Source: Clostridiales bacterium (GTDB lineage Bacteria; Bacillota; Clostridia; Lachnospirales; Lachnospiraceae). Taken from it: a stretch of 33,795 nucleotides of DNA. Both the position numbers and the translations under genes were made by a program. Positions 23,520 through 32,221 of the stretch are shown here, piece after piece. Numbering within the stretch: the first letter of the stretch is position 1; every line of letters begins with the position of its first letter. The DNA lies in NCBI GenBank assembly GCA_012523775.1, contig JAAYTK010000056.1, forward strand, positions 1-33,795, read 5' to 3'. Under the pieces are notes generated by a model, which was not told where the DNA came from, made no database searches, and worked only from the letters and a program-made list of their open reading frames with translations.

Positions 23520-24380
23520 TTATTGGCTAATTCTAAGTTTTTCTAAGACCCGTATAAGCTCGTCGGTGGACAATATACCTTCCGGAATATCTAAACCTGC
23601 CTTCTTAAGCTCATATGCCAATTCGGTTACCTGTGGCACATCCAGTCGGTACCTCTTTATATCATCGACCCTGGAAAAAATCTCTCTAGGGGTTCCCTGC
23701 ATGACAATCTTACCCTTTTCCATGACAAATACTTTGTCTGCATTGATTACCTCATCCATGTGGTGGGTTATTAATAATACGGTAATATTTTCATGCTTGT
23801 TTAGCCAATGTACCGTTGAGACAACCTCCTTACGTCCTTCGGGATCAAGCATTGCTGTAGGCTCATCAAGCACAATACACTCTGGTTTCATTGCCATGAT
23901 ACCGGCAATTGCCACTCTTTGCTTCTGACCGCCTGACAACTTGTTAGGAGACTGCTCTCTATATTCAAGCATTCCCACTGCTTCCAGGCTCTTTTCAACT
24001 CTTTCCCAAATCTCGTCGGTTGGTATTCCCAGATTCTCCGGACCAAAACCCACATCTTCTTCTACCACAGAGGCTATAATCTGGTTATCGGGATTTTGAA
24101 ACACCATACCGGCAGACCTACGGATTTCCCATAGATTTTCCTCCTTTGATGTACTCAATCCATTGACCCATACGGTTCCCTCGCTTGGATAAAGAATTGC
24201 ATTTATATGCTTGGCCAGAGTGGATTTACCCGAACCGTTTGCACCGATAATGGCAATAAAGTCACCCTTTTTCACATTGAGGTTCACGCCGTCTATTGCT
24301 CTGTTAATGGATTCAACATCGCCCTCTTCATTTCTTCTTATATATTCAAAAGCCAGGTCTTCAACCTTTATCATTTCCAT
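23520..24380 (-). CDS. ecfA1: Energy-coupling factor transporter ATPase EcfA1
   Basis: First ATPase of the ECF module, 286 aa. Walker A is GANGSGKST at residues 46-54, the Q-loop lies in [11 protein letters not shown], the signature is LSGGQ at 148-152, Walker B is [12 protein letters not shown], and the H-loop is LITHHMDEV. The frame is open further upstream, but the ATG at 24380 has GGAGG 9 nt before it and is preferred; a second ATG two codons later is possible. It is the first gene of ecfA1-ecfA2-ecfT-truA-mgtC, with a SigA promoter at 24430-24458 and the rplQ terminator beyond that. Confidence 0.95.
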   Translation of the reverse strand: MEMIKVEDLAFEYIRRNEEGDVESINRAIDGVNLNVKKGDFIAIIGANGSGKSTLAKHINAILYPSEGTVWVNGLSTSKEENLWEIRRSAGMVFQNPDNQIIASVVEEDVGFGPENLGIPTDEIWERVEKSLEAVGMLEYREQSPNKLSGGQKQRVAIAGIMAMKPECIVLDEPTAMLDPEGRKEVVSTVHWLNKHENITVLLITHHMDEVINADKVFVMEKGKIVMQGTPREIFSRVDDIKRYRLDVPQVTELAYELKKAGLDIPEGILSTDELIRVLEKLRISQ

Positions 24381-24429
24381 TAATGCTAACCTCCGAACGG
24401 TACCCGGTACCATTGTATTTACTGTATAC

Positions 24430-24458
24430 AATATAATGTTTATATTATAAATTGTAAA
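24430..24458 (-). promoter_or_regulatory. SigA promoter of the ecfA1 operon
   Basis: The minus strand shows TTTACA, 17 nt, TATATT, with an expected start near 24423. The 43-nt leader holds a small hairpin from the dyad GGTACCCGGTACC (24399-24411), just ahead of the ribosome binding site. Confidence 0.55.
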
Positions 24459-24565
24459 GGATTAATTAAGATAATGCTTCTTTTTTAAGTCATATTTATT
24501 TGCTATAATCATTTTATAAATGATTTTCCCATTATTTACCTTTTCTACTTGTGTATACAATTAGA

Positions 24566-24606
24566 ATAAACGAAAGGGACGTTAACTTAAATAAGTTTTA
24601 CGTCCC
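24566..24606 (-). terminator. Rho-independent terminator after rplQ
   Basis: GGGACGT (24576-24582) pairs with ACGTCCC (24600-24606), with inner ACTTA/TAAGT pairing. The minus strand then reads TTTCGTTTATT. It ends the alpha operon about 30 nt after the rplQ stop. Confidence 0.8.
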
Positions 24607-24637
24607 CTTATGTTTGAGTAGTTTAACGATTTTTGAT

Positions 24638-25174
24638 TTATACAAGCTCGATTAATACTTCCATTGCAGCATCGCCCTTGCGAGGCCCAATCTTTACTAT
24701 TCTGGTATAACCACCATTACGGTTTGCATATCTTGGTGCAATTTCATCGAACAGCTTGTCGGATAAATTGATCGTCTTTGTACTTCTCTTTCTTCCTGCA
24801 TTTTCCTTTGGTACCTCAGTAATAGGATACAGATACTTCATCATCTGTTTCCTTGCATGAAGACGAGATGCACTGTCCTTCTTAATAGTCTTTTCTATTT
24901 CATCATATACTGATGTCCTTTTGCCGTCTACGACTTCCTTGACTCTTTTGCCGTCTTTATCCTTACGTGCAACCTTAGCTTTGACTGTAACGGTTTCATA
25001 ATTATCTTTTTCCTTAACGGCAAGTGCAATCATGCCTTCCGCGATTCTGCGGATTTCTTTTGCCTTGGCCTCGGTTGTAACGATTTTACCATGATATAAT
25101 AAATTCGTAACTTGGTTTCTAAGTAAAGCTTTTCTCTGGCTTGCTGTTCTGCCAAGCTTTCTGTAACCTGCCAT
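24638..25174 (-). CDS. rplQ: 50S ribosomal protein L17, extended form
   Basis: Large-subunit protein near the exit tunnel. The ends are canonical: [23 protein letters not shown] at the start and [38 protein letters not shown] at the end. At 178 aa it is about 50 residues longer than most bacterial L17. One insertion (about residues 58-104, charged, [16 protein letters not shown]) precedes [13 protein letters not shown], and a second (about 118-137) follows it. The frame is intact, so these are real extensions rather than a fusion error. It is the last gene of the alpha operon. Confidence 0.96.
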   Translation of the reverse strand: MAGYRKLGRTASQRKALLRNQVTNLLYHGKIVTTEAKAKEIRRIAEGMIALAVKEKDNYETVTVKAKVARKDKDGKRVKEVVDGKRTSVYDEIEKTIKKDSASRLHARKQMMKYLYPITEVPKENAGRKRSTKTINLSDKLFDEIAPRYANRNGGYTRIVKIGPRKGDAAMEVLIELV

Positions 25175-25227
25175 GTCTTTCCCTCCTCTGAATTATTCTC
25201 TGTAACCTTATCTATCTATTAACTGGT

Positions 25228-26187
25228 TTAGTCGTCGCTTTGTCTTAATGATAAGCCAAGCTCCTTCAGTTTTGACAATACTTCCTCTAATGATTTACGT
25301 CCAAGATTTCTTACCTTCATCATATCCTCGGCTGTCTTGTTCGTAAGCTCTTCGACAGTATTGATTCCTGCTCTCTTTAAACAGTTATAAGAGCGAACTG
25401 ATAATTCCAATTCGTCAATATTCATCTCGAGGACTTTTTCCTTCTCATTGTCTTCTTTCTCTACCATAATTTCAGCAGTCTTCGCATGCTCTGATAGATC
25501 AATAAAGGAATCTAGATGAACGCTTAAGACCTTTGCAGCCAGACTAAGTGCTTCATCAGGTGCCAATGTACCGTCAGTATAAACATCTAAGGTTAGTTTG
25601 TCATAGTCAGTAATCTGTCCAACACGGGTATTCTCGACAGATAGATTGACACGCTCTACAGGTGTGTATATGGAGTCAATCGGAATAACTCCGATTGGCA
25701 GGTCATCTTTTTTGTTTTTATCAGCGCTGACATAACCTCTTCCTTTTGTTATTGTAAGCTCCATGTATAATCTGCTGTCCGGGCCGCCACATAAGGTAGC
25801 AATCACCTGGTCTGGATTAAGAATCTCGATATCCGGGTCGGCCTGTATATCCCCTGCTGTAACTACTACTTCACCTTCTTGCTCAATATAAGCAATTTTG
25901 GGCTCATTCGTATCACTTGTGTTTCTGATTGCCAGGTTCTTAATATTCATAATGATTTCAGTAACATCTTCCTTTACACCGGGAATAACACTGAACTCAT
26001 GAACTACTCCGTCAATCTTAATTTGGCTTACTGCAGCACCGGGCAGAGAGGATAGCATGATTCTTCTAAGAGAATTGCCTAGAGTTGTACCATATCCTCT
26101 TTCCAGCGGTTCCACAACAAAACGACCAAACTTTTTGTCTTCGGAAATTTCTGCAATCTCTATTTTGGGTTTTTCAAAATCAAACAC
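25228..26187 (-). CDS. rpoA: DNA-directed RNA polymerase subunit alpha
   Basis: The alpha subunit dimerises to start RNA polymerase assembly. The N-terminal domain (about 1-230) has [31 protein letters not shown]. The C-terminal domain (about 245-319), which contacts upstream promoter DNA and regulators, ends with [25 protein letters not shown]. The 319-aa length is typical. The start codon is GTG, set by GGAGGG 7 nt upstream. It sits between rpsD and rplQ. Confidence 0.98.
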   Translation of the reverse strand: MFDFEKPKIEIAEISEDKKFGRFVVEPLERGYGTTLGNSLRRIMLSSLPGAAVSQIKIDGVVHEFSVIPGVKEDVTEIIMNIKNLAIRNTSDTNEPKIAYIEQEGEVVVTAGDIQADPDIEILNPDQVIATLCGGPDSRLYMELTITKGRGYVSADKNKKDDLPIGVIPIDSIYTPVERVNLSVENTRVGQITDYDKLTLDVYTDGTLAPDEALSLAAKVLSVHLDSFIDLSEHAKTAEIMVEKEDNEKEKVLEMNIDELELSVRSYNCLKRAGINTVEELTNKTAEDMMKVRNLGRKSLEEVLSKLKELGLSLRQSDD

Positions 26188-26228
26188 AACAGGACCCTCC
26201 TTCTGGGTTATTTGAGTTGTTCTAATTA

Positions 26229-26825
26229 TTATTTGGAGTACAACTCTACAATTAACATCTCATTAACCGGGACATCGATTTGGTCTCTTGTAGGAATTTC
26301 TTTAACTGTACCCGATAATGTCTCCTGGTTAGCCTCAAGCCATGCCGGTACAGTCCTTCCAGCGGTAACCTCTAAGATATCCTTATATCTTTGGGCACCT
26401 TTAGCTTTTTCTCTTATTTCAATTGTATCTCCGGCTTTTACTGTATAAGACGGAATATTCACGGTCTTGCCATTAACCGCAACATGCTTGTGACTGACAA
26501 TTTGTCTTGCCTCTGCTCTGGTTCTGGCAAATCCCATACGGAAAATTATATTATCCAATCTAAGCTCTAACAGCCTGATAAGGTTCTCACCGGCTGTACC
26601 GTCTTTCATTTTCTGAGCTCTGTCATATAAATTTCTAAAAGGCTTCTCAAGAACACCATAAATGAACTTAGCCTTTTGCTTTTCTCTCATCTGCAGACCA
26701 TACTCACTGGTTTTCTTTCCTGCTCTGGAAAAGGATCTGTTGGATTTCTTATCGATACCCAAATACATAGGCTCCAAACCTAAGGATCTGCATTTCTTTA
26801 AAACTGGACCCATATCTCTAGCCAT
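26229..26825 (-). CDS. rpsD: 30S ribosomal protein S4
   Basis: Primary 16S rRNA-binding protein and, in several bacteria, a translational repressor of its own operon. The 198-aa sequence has the S4 N-terminal segment ([23 protein letters not shown]) and the S4 RNA-binding domain ([35 protein letters not shown]). Only one Cys is present in the N-terminal region, so this is the zinc-free form. It lies 19 nt after rpsK. S4 control of the alpha operon is a plausible function for the structured region before rpsM, but unproven here. Confidence 0.98.
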   Translation of the reverse strand: MARDMGPVLKKCRSLGLEPMYLGIDKKSNRSFSRAGKKTSEYGLQMREKQKAKFIYGVLEKPFRNLYDRAQKMKDGTAGENLIRLLELRLDNIIFRMGFARTRAEARQIVSHKHVAVNGKTVNIPSYTVKAGDTIEIREKAKGAQRYKDILEVTAGRTVPAWLEANQETLSGTVKEIPTRDQIDVPVNEMLIVELYSK

Positions 26826-26844
26826 TTTTTATTTTCCCTCCTTA

Positions 26845-27246
26845 TCAGACTCTTCTGCGTTTTGGTGGACGACATCCGTTATGTGGAACCGGGGTTACGT
26901 CCCTGATACTTGTTACTTCTATTCCGCATGCCTGAAGCGCACGAATTGCGGCTTCCCTGCCTGAACCGGGGCCTTTAACCATAACTTCTACGGATTTCAA
27001 ACCGTGAACAAGTGCTGCTTTTGCTGCTGTCTCTGCTGCCATCTGTGCTGCATAAGGAGTTGATTTTCTTGAACCTCTGAAGCCTAATCCACCGGCGCTA
27101 GCCCAAGAAAGAGCATTTCCTTCTGCATCTGTCAGCGTAACAATTGTATTGTTAAAAGATGACTGAATATGTGCCTGTCCACGGTCTACGTTCTTCTTGA
27201 CACGCCTTTTAGTCACTTTTTTTGCTGATGACATTTTCTTAGCCAT
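26845..27246 (-). CDS. rpsK: 30S ribosomal protein S11
   Basis: Platform protein of the small subunit. The 133-aa sequence is canonical: [50 protein letters not shown], then [46 protein letters not shown]. Length is normal and the order rpsM-rpsK-rpsD is standard. An 80-nt gap separates it from rpsM. Confidence 0.98.
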   Translation of the reverse strand: MAKKMSSAKKVTKRRVKKNVDRGQAHIQSSFNNTIVTLTDAEGNALSWASAGGLGFRGSRKSTPYAAQMAAETAAKAALVHGLKSVEVMVKGPGSGREAAIRALQACGIEVTSIRDVTPVPHNGCRPPKRRRV

Positions 27247-27326
27247 TTAAATAAACCCTCCTATTGGATTTTCTAAATACGGAAGCATATTTTTCTTCCT
27301 TATTATAATGTGTTGCGCTTCAAAGA

Positions 27327-27695
27327 TTATTTCTTCTTATTAGCAACAGTTCTTCTCGGACCCTTTCTGGTTCTTGCATTGGTCTTAGTATTCTGACCAC
27401 GAACCGGAAGGCCTTTTCTATGACGAATTCCTCTGTAGCATCCAATTTCCTGCAATCTCTTAATATTAAGCGCTATTTCTCTTCTTAAATCACCCTCAAC
27501 CATCTGGGTTTCATCAATAACCTCACGAATTCTGGATACTTCATCATCGGTTAAATCTCTCACGCGGGTATTAGGATCAACATTTGCTTGAGCAAGAATA
27601 CGGTTAGAACTTGATCTGCCTATACCATATATATAGGTAAGTCCTATTTCTACGCGCTTATCTCTAGGTAAATCTACACCACTGATACGTGCCAT
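27327..27695 (-). CDS. rpsM: 30S ribosomal protein S13
   Basis: Head protein of the small subunit that contacts P-site tRNA and the L5 bridge. The 122-aa sequence matches: [34 protein letters not shown], then [37 protein letters not shown]. It follows rpmJ after an unusually long 250-nt gap filled with inverted repeats. GGAGGTG lies about 12 nt before the ATG, which is rather long spacing. Confidence 0.98.
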   Translation of the reverse strand: MARISGVDLPRDKRVEIGLTYIYGIGRSSSNRILAQANVDPNTRVRDLTDDEVSRIREVIDETQMVEGDLRREIALNIKRLQEIGCYRGIRHRKGLPVRGQNTKTNARTRKGPRRTVANKKK

Positions 27696-27945
27696 GTGCC
27701 TGGTACACCTCCAAATTAATATTGTTTTACATCAGACCTTAAGTCTTTTTTTCAGCCGCTTTAAATTGTAACAGACACACAATAACTATGCCTGCTAAGA
27801 TTTAGTGATGACGGTCACTAACCTTAAGGCAGATAGAATCCACCCACAATATCACAATTTTATCTGCCTTAAGGCAGAGTATTGTAACACAAAAAGCAAG
27901 AACTATTATATATATAAAACAATAGCTTAAACGAACTATTGTATA
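27696..27945 (-). promoter_or_regulatory. Structured gap between rpmJ and rpsM
   Basis: This gap has no open frame but four inverted repeats, listed here in transcription order. ACAATAG/CTATTGT (27919-27942) has a 10-nt loop and TTTT after it on the minus strand, like a weak terminator. A perfect 14-bp pair, CCTTAAGGCAGATA and TATCTGCCTTAAGG (27822-27835 and 27861-27874), has a 25-nt loop. TTAGTGA/TCACTAA (27802-27821) abuts that pair. AGAC/GTCT (27734-27746) is the last. A TATAAT at 27910..27905 has no good -35. The gap could hold a ribosomal-protein leader, an attenuator or a small repeat element. Confidence 0.6.
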
Positions 27946-28059
27946 TTAGCCTTGTCTTTGTTTGTGTCTGGGATTTTCACAGATAACTCTGATACTTCCC
28001 TTTCTTTTAATAATTTTGCATTTTTCGCAAATTGGTTTTACTGATGACCTTACTTTCAC
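27946..28059 (-). CDS. rpmJ: 50S ribosomal protein L36
   Basis: A 37-aa zinc-ribbon protein of the large subunit. The translation begins [20 protein letters not shown] and ends NPRHKQRQG, with the zinc ligands Cys11, Cys14, Cys27 and His32, so it is the zinc-binding type. The start codon is GTG, preceded by AGGGGTG. It follows infA by 90 nt and has its own extended -10 promoter. Confidence 0.97.
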   Translation of the reverse strand: MKVRSSVKPICEKCKIIKRKGSIRVICENPRHKQRQG

Positions 28060-28093
28060 AGTAATTCACCCCTTTCAAAAAAGTCCGCTTATT

Positions 28094-28122
28094 ATTATAT
28101 CACCGCTTAAAATTAATAGCAA
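28094..28122 (-). promoter_or_regulatory. SigA promoter upstream of rpmJ
   Basis: The minus strand shows TTGCTA, 17 nt, TATAAT with an extended -10 (TGA immediately before). The expected start is near 28087, about 28 nt before the rpmJ GTG. It would let rpmJ and perhaps the alpha operon be transcribed separately from the spc operon. Confidence 0.65.
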
Positions 28123-28149
28123 GCAATATTTTCGCGTGATTTTTGATGC

Positions 28150-28368
28150 TTATTTGTCACGCCAGATAATTCTTCCTTTGGTCAAATCATATGGTGATAA
28201 TTCGAGTGTAACCCTATCACCAGGTACTATTTTGATAAAGTTCATGCGCAGCTTTCCACTGATATGAGCTAACACCTTATGCCCATTTTCCAGCTCAACC
28301 TGAAACATCGCATTAGGAAGCTTCTCTACGACAGTACCTTCGATTTCAACTACATCGGATTTTGACAT
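28150..28368 (-). CDS. infA: Translation initiation factor IF-1
   Basis: Binds the A site of the 30S subunit during initiation. The 72-aa OB-fold protein is canonical: [68 protein letters not shown]. Its ATG overlaps the stop of the KOW gene by one base (TAATG), so translation is coupled. Confidence 0.98.
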   Translation of the reverse strand: MSKSDVVEIEGTVVEKLPNAMFQVELENGHKVLAHISGKLRMNFIKIVPGDRVTLELSPYDLTKGRIIWRDK

Positions 28369-28649
28369 TATTCAACCTCCTTGTTTGAAATTTCAACCTG
28401 TAACAATTTTATGGCTCTCTTAATCTCTTCATCCCTAACCAATTTTTTATTAATTGATTCTGAAAGTCGAGGATCAAAATATCTAAGTCTTTTAACATGC
28501 TTCAGATTTTTCTTTTTCGGATGATTTAAGGTTCTAATTTTACCATCCACTAAATATACATATTCATTATGGGTATCAATTATTACATAGTATTTTCCAA
28601 TATCTCTACCGGCTATTGATTTAACGAAACAACCTATTAATTCATGCAT
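28368..28649 (-). CDS. KOW-domain RNA-binding protein (L14e/L27e-like)
   Basis: A 93-aa protein often found between map and infA in Firmicutes. The N-terminal half ([38 protein letters not shown]) is a KOW motif like those in ribosomal proteins L14e and L27e. The basic middle ([17 protein letters not shown]) fits RNA binding, and the C-terminus is helical. The role is not established in the family; position suggests ribosome assembly or translation. The start is at 28649 with GGGGATATTCA upstream. It lies 30 nt after map and overlaps infA by one base. Confidence 0.85.
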   Translation of the reverse strand: MHELIGCFVKSIAGRDIGKYYVIIDTHNEYVYLVDGKIRTLNHPKKKNLKHVKRLRYFDPRLSESINKKLVRDEEIKRAIKLLQVEISNKEVE

Positions 28650-28679
28650 TGAATATCCCCACTCCGTATTTCAAACAAG

Positions 28680-29432
28680 CTACAATATCGTTAGGATCTT
28701 GGGTTCACCGTCTGTTATCAATACTGTGTTTTCATAATGTGCTGACAGAGATCCATCCTCTGTAACAACGGTCCAATTATTATCCATCCAATATACATCA
28801 TATCGCCCTGCATTAACCATGGGCTCAATCGCCAAAGTCATACCGGCTACCAGCTTCGGTCCTCTGTTTCTTTGCTTGAAATTTGGTACCTGCGGCTCCT
28901 CATGAAGGTTTCGTCCGATTCCGTGTCCTACCAAATCTCTGACAACGGAAAAGCCAAATGACTCAACATAATTTTGGATTGCCACCGAGATATCGTGAAG
29001 ATGTCTTCCCTCCTTGGCATATTTAATCCCCTCATAGAAGCTTTGTTTTGTTACCTCAATTAGTTTTTTTGCATCATCGGTTATTTCACCGACAGGTATA
29101 GTTCTTGCTGCGTCTGAATGGTAGCCCTCATATATAACGCCACAGTCTAAGCTTACAATGTCACCCTCTTTAAGAATACAATCCTTATCGGGAATTCCAT
29201 GAACAACCTCATCATTTACAGAAATACATAGAGAGGCCGGAAATCCATTATAATTCAAGAAAGACGGTATACAACCATATCCCCTGATAAGCTCATGGCA
29301 TTTCTTATCTATATCCAGAGTAGAAATCCCCGGTCTTACGTAGTTTTCCAAATCCTCCAATACCTTTGCAAGAATCCTTCCTGATTCCTGCATTAGCTCT
29401 ATTTCTTTATCAGATTTTATGCTTATCGGCAT
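28680..29432 (-). CDS. map: Methionine aminopeptidase type I
   Basis: Removes the N-terminal methionine from new proteins in the cytoplasm. The 250-aa protein has all five metal ligands of the pita-bread fold, at Asp96, Asp107, His170, Glu203 and Glu234. His79 (VVHGIPD) lies in the substrate pocket. It is a short type Ia-like form without an N-terminal zinc extension. It lies 31 nt after adk in the usual spc order. Confidence 0.98.
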   Translation of the reverse strand: MPISIKSDKEIELMQESGRILAKVLEDLENYVRPGISTLDIDKKCHELIRGYGCIPSFLNYNGFPASLCISVNDEVVHGIPDKDCILKEGDIVSLDCGVIYEGYHSDAARTIPVGEITDDAKKLIEVTKQSFYEGIKYAKEGRHLHDISVAIQNYVESFGFSVVRDLVGHGIGRNLHEEPQVPNFKQRNRGPKLVAGMTLAIEPMVNAGRYDVYWMDNNWTVVTEDGSLSAHYENTVLITDGEPKILTIL

Positions 29433-29463
29433 TTAATCCATCCTTTCAAACTGTGTCCATACC

Positions 29464-30108
29464 TTAAGTCATAAGTACGTTAATGATCTGCTTATATATA
29501 TCATCTATTTCTCCGGTACCATCCACGCTGTGCAGTATACCCTTATTATTATAATAATCGATCAGTGGCTGAGTCTGTTCATGGTATACCTGCAGTCTTT
29601 TCTTAACTGTCTCGGGCTTATCATCATCTCTAAGCACCAACTCTGTGTTACAATAGTCACATTGACCACTTACCTTGGGTTTTAAAGTATCCACATGATA
29701 GGTTCTTCCGCAATTAAGACAAGCTCTTCTTCCGGCCATTCGTTTTATAATAACCTCATCGGCTACATCTACATTGATTGCAAATTCTATCCTATCATTA
29801 TTCTTATTAAGGGCGTCGTCCAGTGCCTTTGCCTGTGGTATGGTTCTGGGAAAACCGTCTAATACATACCCTTTTTTACAATCAGGTGCCTTAAAACGAT
29901 CCATAATCAGTTCTAATACCAGTTCATCAGGTACCAACAGTCCCTGATCCATATACCCTTTGGCCTTCAGTCCCAGCTGTGTTTCATTCTTTATATTCTC
30001 TCTGAATATATCTCCCGTTGAAATATGTGGAATTTCAAATCTATCAGCTATTCTTTTGGCCTGAGTTCCTTTTCCGGCACCCGGTGCCCCTAACATTATT
30101 ATCTTCAT
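29464..30108 (-). CDS. adk: Adenylate kinase, zinc-containing
   Basis: Interconverts ATP plus AMP with two ADP in the cytoplasm. The P-loop is GAPGAGKGTQ at residues 7-16, and AMP-site segments are STGDIFRENI and DGFPRTIPQA. The lid carries Cys130, Cys133, Cys150 and Cys153 (CLNCG...CDYCN), so it is the zinc-binding Gram-positive type. The 214-aa length is standard. It lies between secY and map. The 91-nt gap from secY holds a long hairpin. Confidence 0.98.
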   Translation of the reverse strand: MKIIMLGAPGAGKGTQAKRIADRFEIPHISTGDIFRENIKNETQLGLKAKGYMDQGLLVPDELVLELIMDRFKAPDCKKGYVLDGFPRTIPQAKALDDALNKNNDRIEFAINVDVADEVIIKRMAGRRACLNCGRTYHVDTLKPKVSGQCDYCNTELVLRDDDKPETVKKRLQVYHEQTQPLIDYYNNKGILHSVDGTGEIDDIYKQIINVLMT

Positions 30109-30138
30109 GCATATTCCTCCATAAGAGACATTGAGTAC

Positions 30139-30186
30139 AAAGCACGTAGAACGAATGCAAATATTGAAGCATTCGTTTTACGCTTT
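30139..30186 (-). promoter_or_regulatory. Long hairpin between secY and adk
   Basis: AACGAATGC (30150-30158) pairs perfectly with GCATTCGTT (30169-30177). The stem extends outward through GTA/TAC and AAAG/CTTT with small bulges. No T-run follows on the minus strand, so it is not an ordinary terminator. An RNA-processing or stability element that sets adk expression apart from secY is possible. Confidence 0.5.
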
Positions 30187-30199
30187 GTTATTATCTAGT

Positions 30200-31537
30200 C
30201 TAATCATTTAAAAAGCCTTTATAGTGACGTACCAGCATCTGTGATTCAACCTGCTTAATTGTCTCTATAATAACACCGACAATAATTATAATGGATGTCC
30301 CACCGAAGCTTACACTGGCACCAAAGGTACCCGAGAAAAACATCGGTATGACTGATACGATTATAAGTCCTAATGCACCTATTAAAATTACTCGATTAAG
30401 CACTTTGCTCAAGTGATCGGATGTAGGCTTTCCGGGACGAATACCGGGTATAAATCCACCCTGTTTCTTCATATTATTTGCTATCTCAATCGGATTAAAT
30501 GTAATCGATGTATAGAAATAAGCAAAGAATATAATTAATCCAATATAAATCAATAATCCTATGGAATACTTAAATTCACCAAAATCAAAGTTTTTAAAAT
30601 TGATATTTAACCAGCTGCCCTGATTCAATACCTTAAATACCTTGGGCCAGAAATGAGCCCTGTCCGGATAAACACCAAAAAATGATGCAATAACTCCGGG
30701 GAACGACATTAGTGAACTGGCAAATATAACAGGAATAACACCTGCTGTATTTACCTTCAGTGGAATATGAGAAGATTGTCCGCCTATCATCCTTCTTCCC
30801 TGCACCTTTTTTGCATATTGTACTGGAATTTTTCTTTCAGCACTCTGTAGAATCAAGACGAATACAATTGTAAACACAACCACGGCAACAGTTATAATTG
30901 TTGCAATGATTCCCTTCCATACCGGCTTATCATATACGAACTGATAATACAGCCTGATGAAATCGGCAGGTATCGTAGATACAATATTAATCATCAGAAT
31001 AATAGATATACCGTTACCTACACCGTTTTGTGTAATTCTCTCTCCAAGCCACATTAAGAATGTCGAACCTGCAGTAAAGGATGCTACAACAAGCATAACA
31101 TTTGTAAATGTGAGGCCACCCTCTAATACTCCTGAGCTTCCTCCAAAGCCGATTGCCATTGCGATTGATTCAATAACAGCAAGGCCAACAGCCAGATATC
31201 TGGTTATCTCTTCAATCTTTTTTCTACCGTCTTCTCCCTCTTTTTGCAGCTCTTCCAATTTAGGTATTGCGATTGTCAGCAACTGCAAAATAATTGATGC
31301 CGAAATATACGGAGATATACTTAGTGCGAAAATTGACATCTTGGTAAATGATCCACCGGTTAGATTGTTAAAGAAACCAAAGTTAATACTTGAAAACACT
31401 TGCTCCACGGCTTCTCTACTAACAGCAGGAGCAGGAAGTAAAGTACCAAGTCTTACTATAATGAGTGCACCAAATGTGTATAGCAATTTTGTCCTGATAT
31501 CTTTAATCTTTAGAGCATTTAAAAATGTTTTAAACAT
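30200..31537 (-). CDS. secY: Preprotein translocase subunit SecY
   Basis: Channel-forming subunit of the Sec translocon in the cytoplasmic membrane. The 445-aa protein has the ten-helix SecY pattern. Hallmarks are LGTLLPAPAV in the first periplasmic part, SIFALSISPYISASIILQLL for helix 2, and GIRPGKPTSDHLSKVLNRV in the cytoplasmic loop between helices 8 and 9. The ATG lies one base after the rplO stop and its ribosome binding site (GAGGTGATT) is the end of rplO, so the two are tightly coupled. Confidence 0.98.
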   Translation of the reverse strand: MFKTFLNALKIKDIRTKLLYTFGALIIVRLGTLLPAPAVSREAVEQVFSSINFGFFNNLTGGSFTKMSIFALSISPYISASIILQLLTIAIPKLEELQKEGEDGRKKIEEITRYLAVGLAVIESIAMAIGFGGSSGVLEGGLTFTNVMLVVASFTAGSTFLMWLGERITQNGVGNGISIILMINIVSTIPADFIRLYYQFVYDKPVWKGIIATIITVAVVVFTIVFVLILQSAERKIPVQYAKKVQGRRMIGGQSSHIPLKVNTAGVIPVIFASSLMSFPGVIASFFGVYPDRAHFWPKVFKVLNQGSWLNINFKNFDFGEFKYSIGLLIYIGLIIFFAYFYTSITFNPIEIANNMKKQGGFIPGIRPGKPTSDHLSKVLNRVILIGALGLIIVSVIPMFFSGTFGASVSFGGTSIIIIVGVIIETIKQVESQMLVRHYKGFLND

Positions 31538-31538
31538 A

Positions 31539-31976
31539 TTAAATCACCTCAGCATTTCCACCAAGAGCTTGAATTTTTTCTGCTGCACTCTTACTAAATG
31601 CATTAACCTTGACATCCAGCTTCTTAGTAAGTTCTCCATTGCCAAGAATCTTAACACCGTCTTTGGGGTTCTTAATGATTCCTGTTTCAATTAATGAATC
31701 AACTGTTACTGTAGCACCATCATCAAATCTATTTAATACATCTACGTTAATTGCAACTATTTCCTTTGAATTCCGGTTAGTGAAACCACGCTTGGGAATT
31801 CTTCTGTATAATGGCATCTGTCCGCCTTCAAATCCAATTCTTGGAGCTCCTGAACGTGCCTTCTGCCCCTTATGGCCTTTGCCGGCTGTCTTTCCGTTGC
31901 CTGAACCATGTCCGCGACCTTTTCTAAAGCGATCCTGCTTGGAGCCGTCTGCCGGTCTTAATTCTGATAGATTCAT
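31539..31976 (-). CDS. rplO: 50S ribosomal protein L15
   Basis: Late-assembly large-subunit protein. The 145-aa sequence has the Gly-rich, basic N-terminal extension ([32 protein letters not shown]) and the globular domain ([18 protein letters not shown]... [19 protein letters not shown]). Length and order (rpmD-rplO-secY) are standard. Confidence 0.98.
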   Translation of the reverse strand: MNLSELRPADGSKQDRFRKGRGHGSGNGKTAGKGHKGQKARSGAPRIGFEGGQMPLYRRIPKRGFTNRNSKEIVAINVDVLNRFDDGATVTVDSLIETGIIKNPKDGVKILGNGELTKKLDVKVNAFSKSAAEKIQALGGNAEVI

Positions 31977-32002
31977 CTACGTGCACCTCCTTCTTTCAGC
32001 AA

Positions 32003-32185
32003 TTATATTTCCTCAACCTTAACTAAGTGTTTTACATGATCAATCATTCCTCTGACTGCAGCATTATCCGGCATTTCCACGGTTTTGTTCAGCTTTCTCA
32101 AACCGAGGGCACGAACTGTTGCCTTGTGCTTAGGAATAGCACCGATCGTAGATTTCACTAGTGTTATTTTCAATTTGTCTGCCAT
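32003..32185 (-). CDS. rpmD: 50S ribosomal protein L30
   Basis: Small large-subunit protein of 60 aa: LKITLVKSTIGAIPKHKATVRALGLRKLNKTVEMPDNAAVRGMIDHVKHLVKVEE, the complete L30 fold. It lies between rpsE and rplO, with gaps of 36 and 26 nt. Confidence 0.97.
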   Translation of the reverse strand: MADKLKITLVKSTIGAIPKHKATVRALGLRKLNKTVEMPDNAAVRGMIDHVKHLVKVEEI

Positions 32186-32221
32186 TTTGACACCTCCACA
32201 TTAAATTACTGGGTAGAACCA

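Noticed and set aside
30957-31694. Plus-strand open frame of 245 codons across secY
   Set aside because: It lies wholly antisense to secY and rplO, its product has no recognisable domain, and no ribosome binding site or promoter precedes it. The minus-strand genes are certain.
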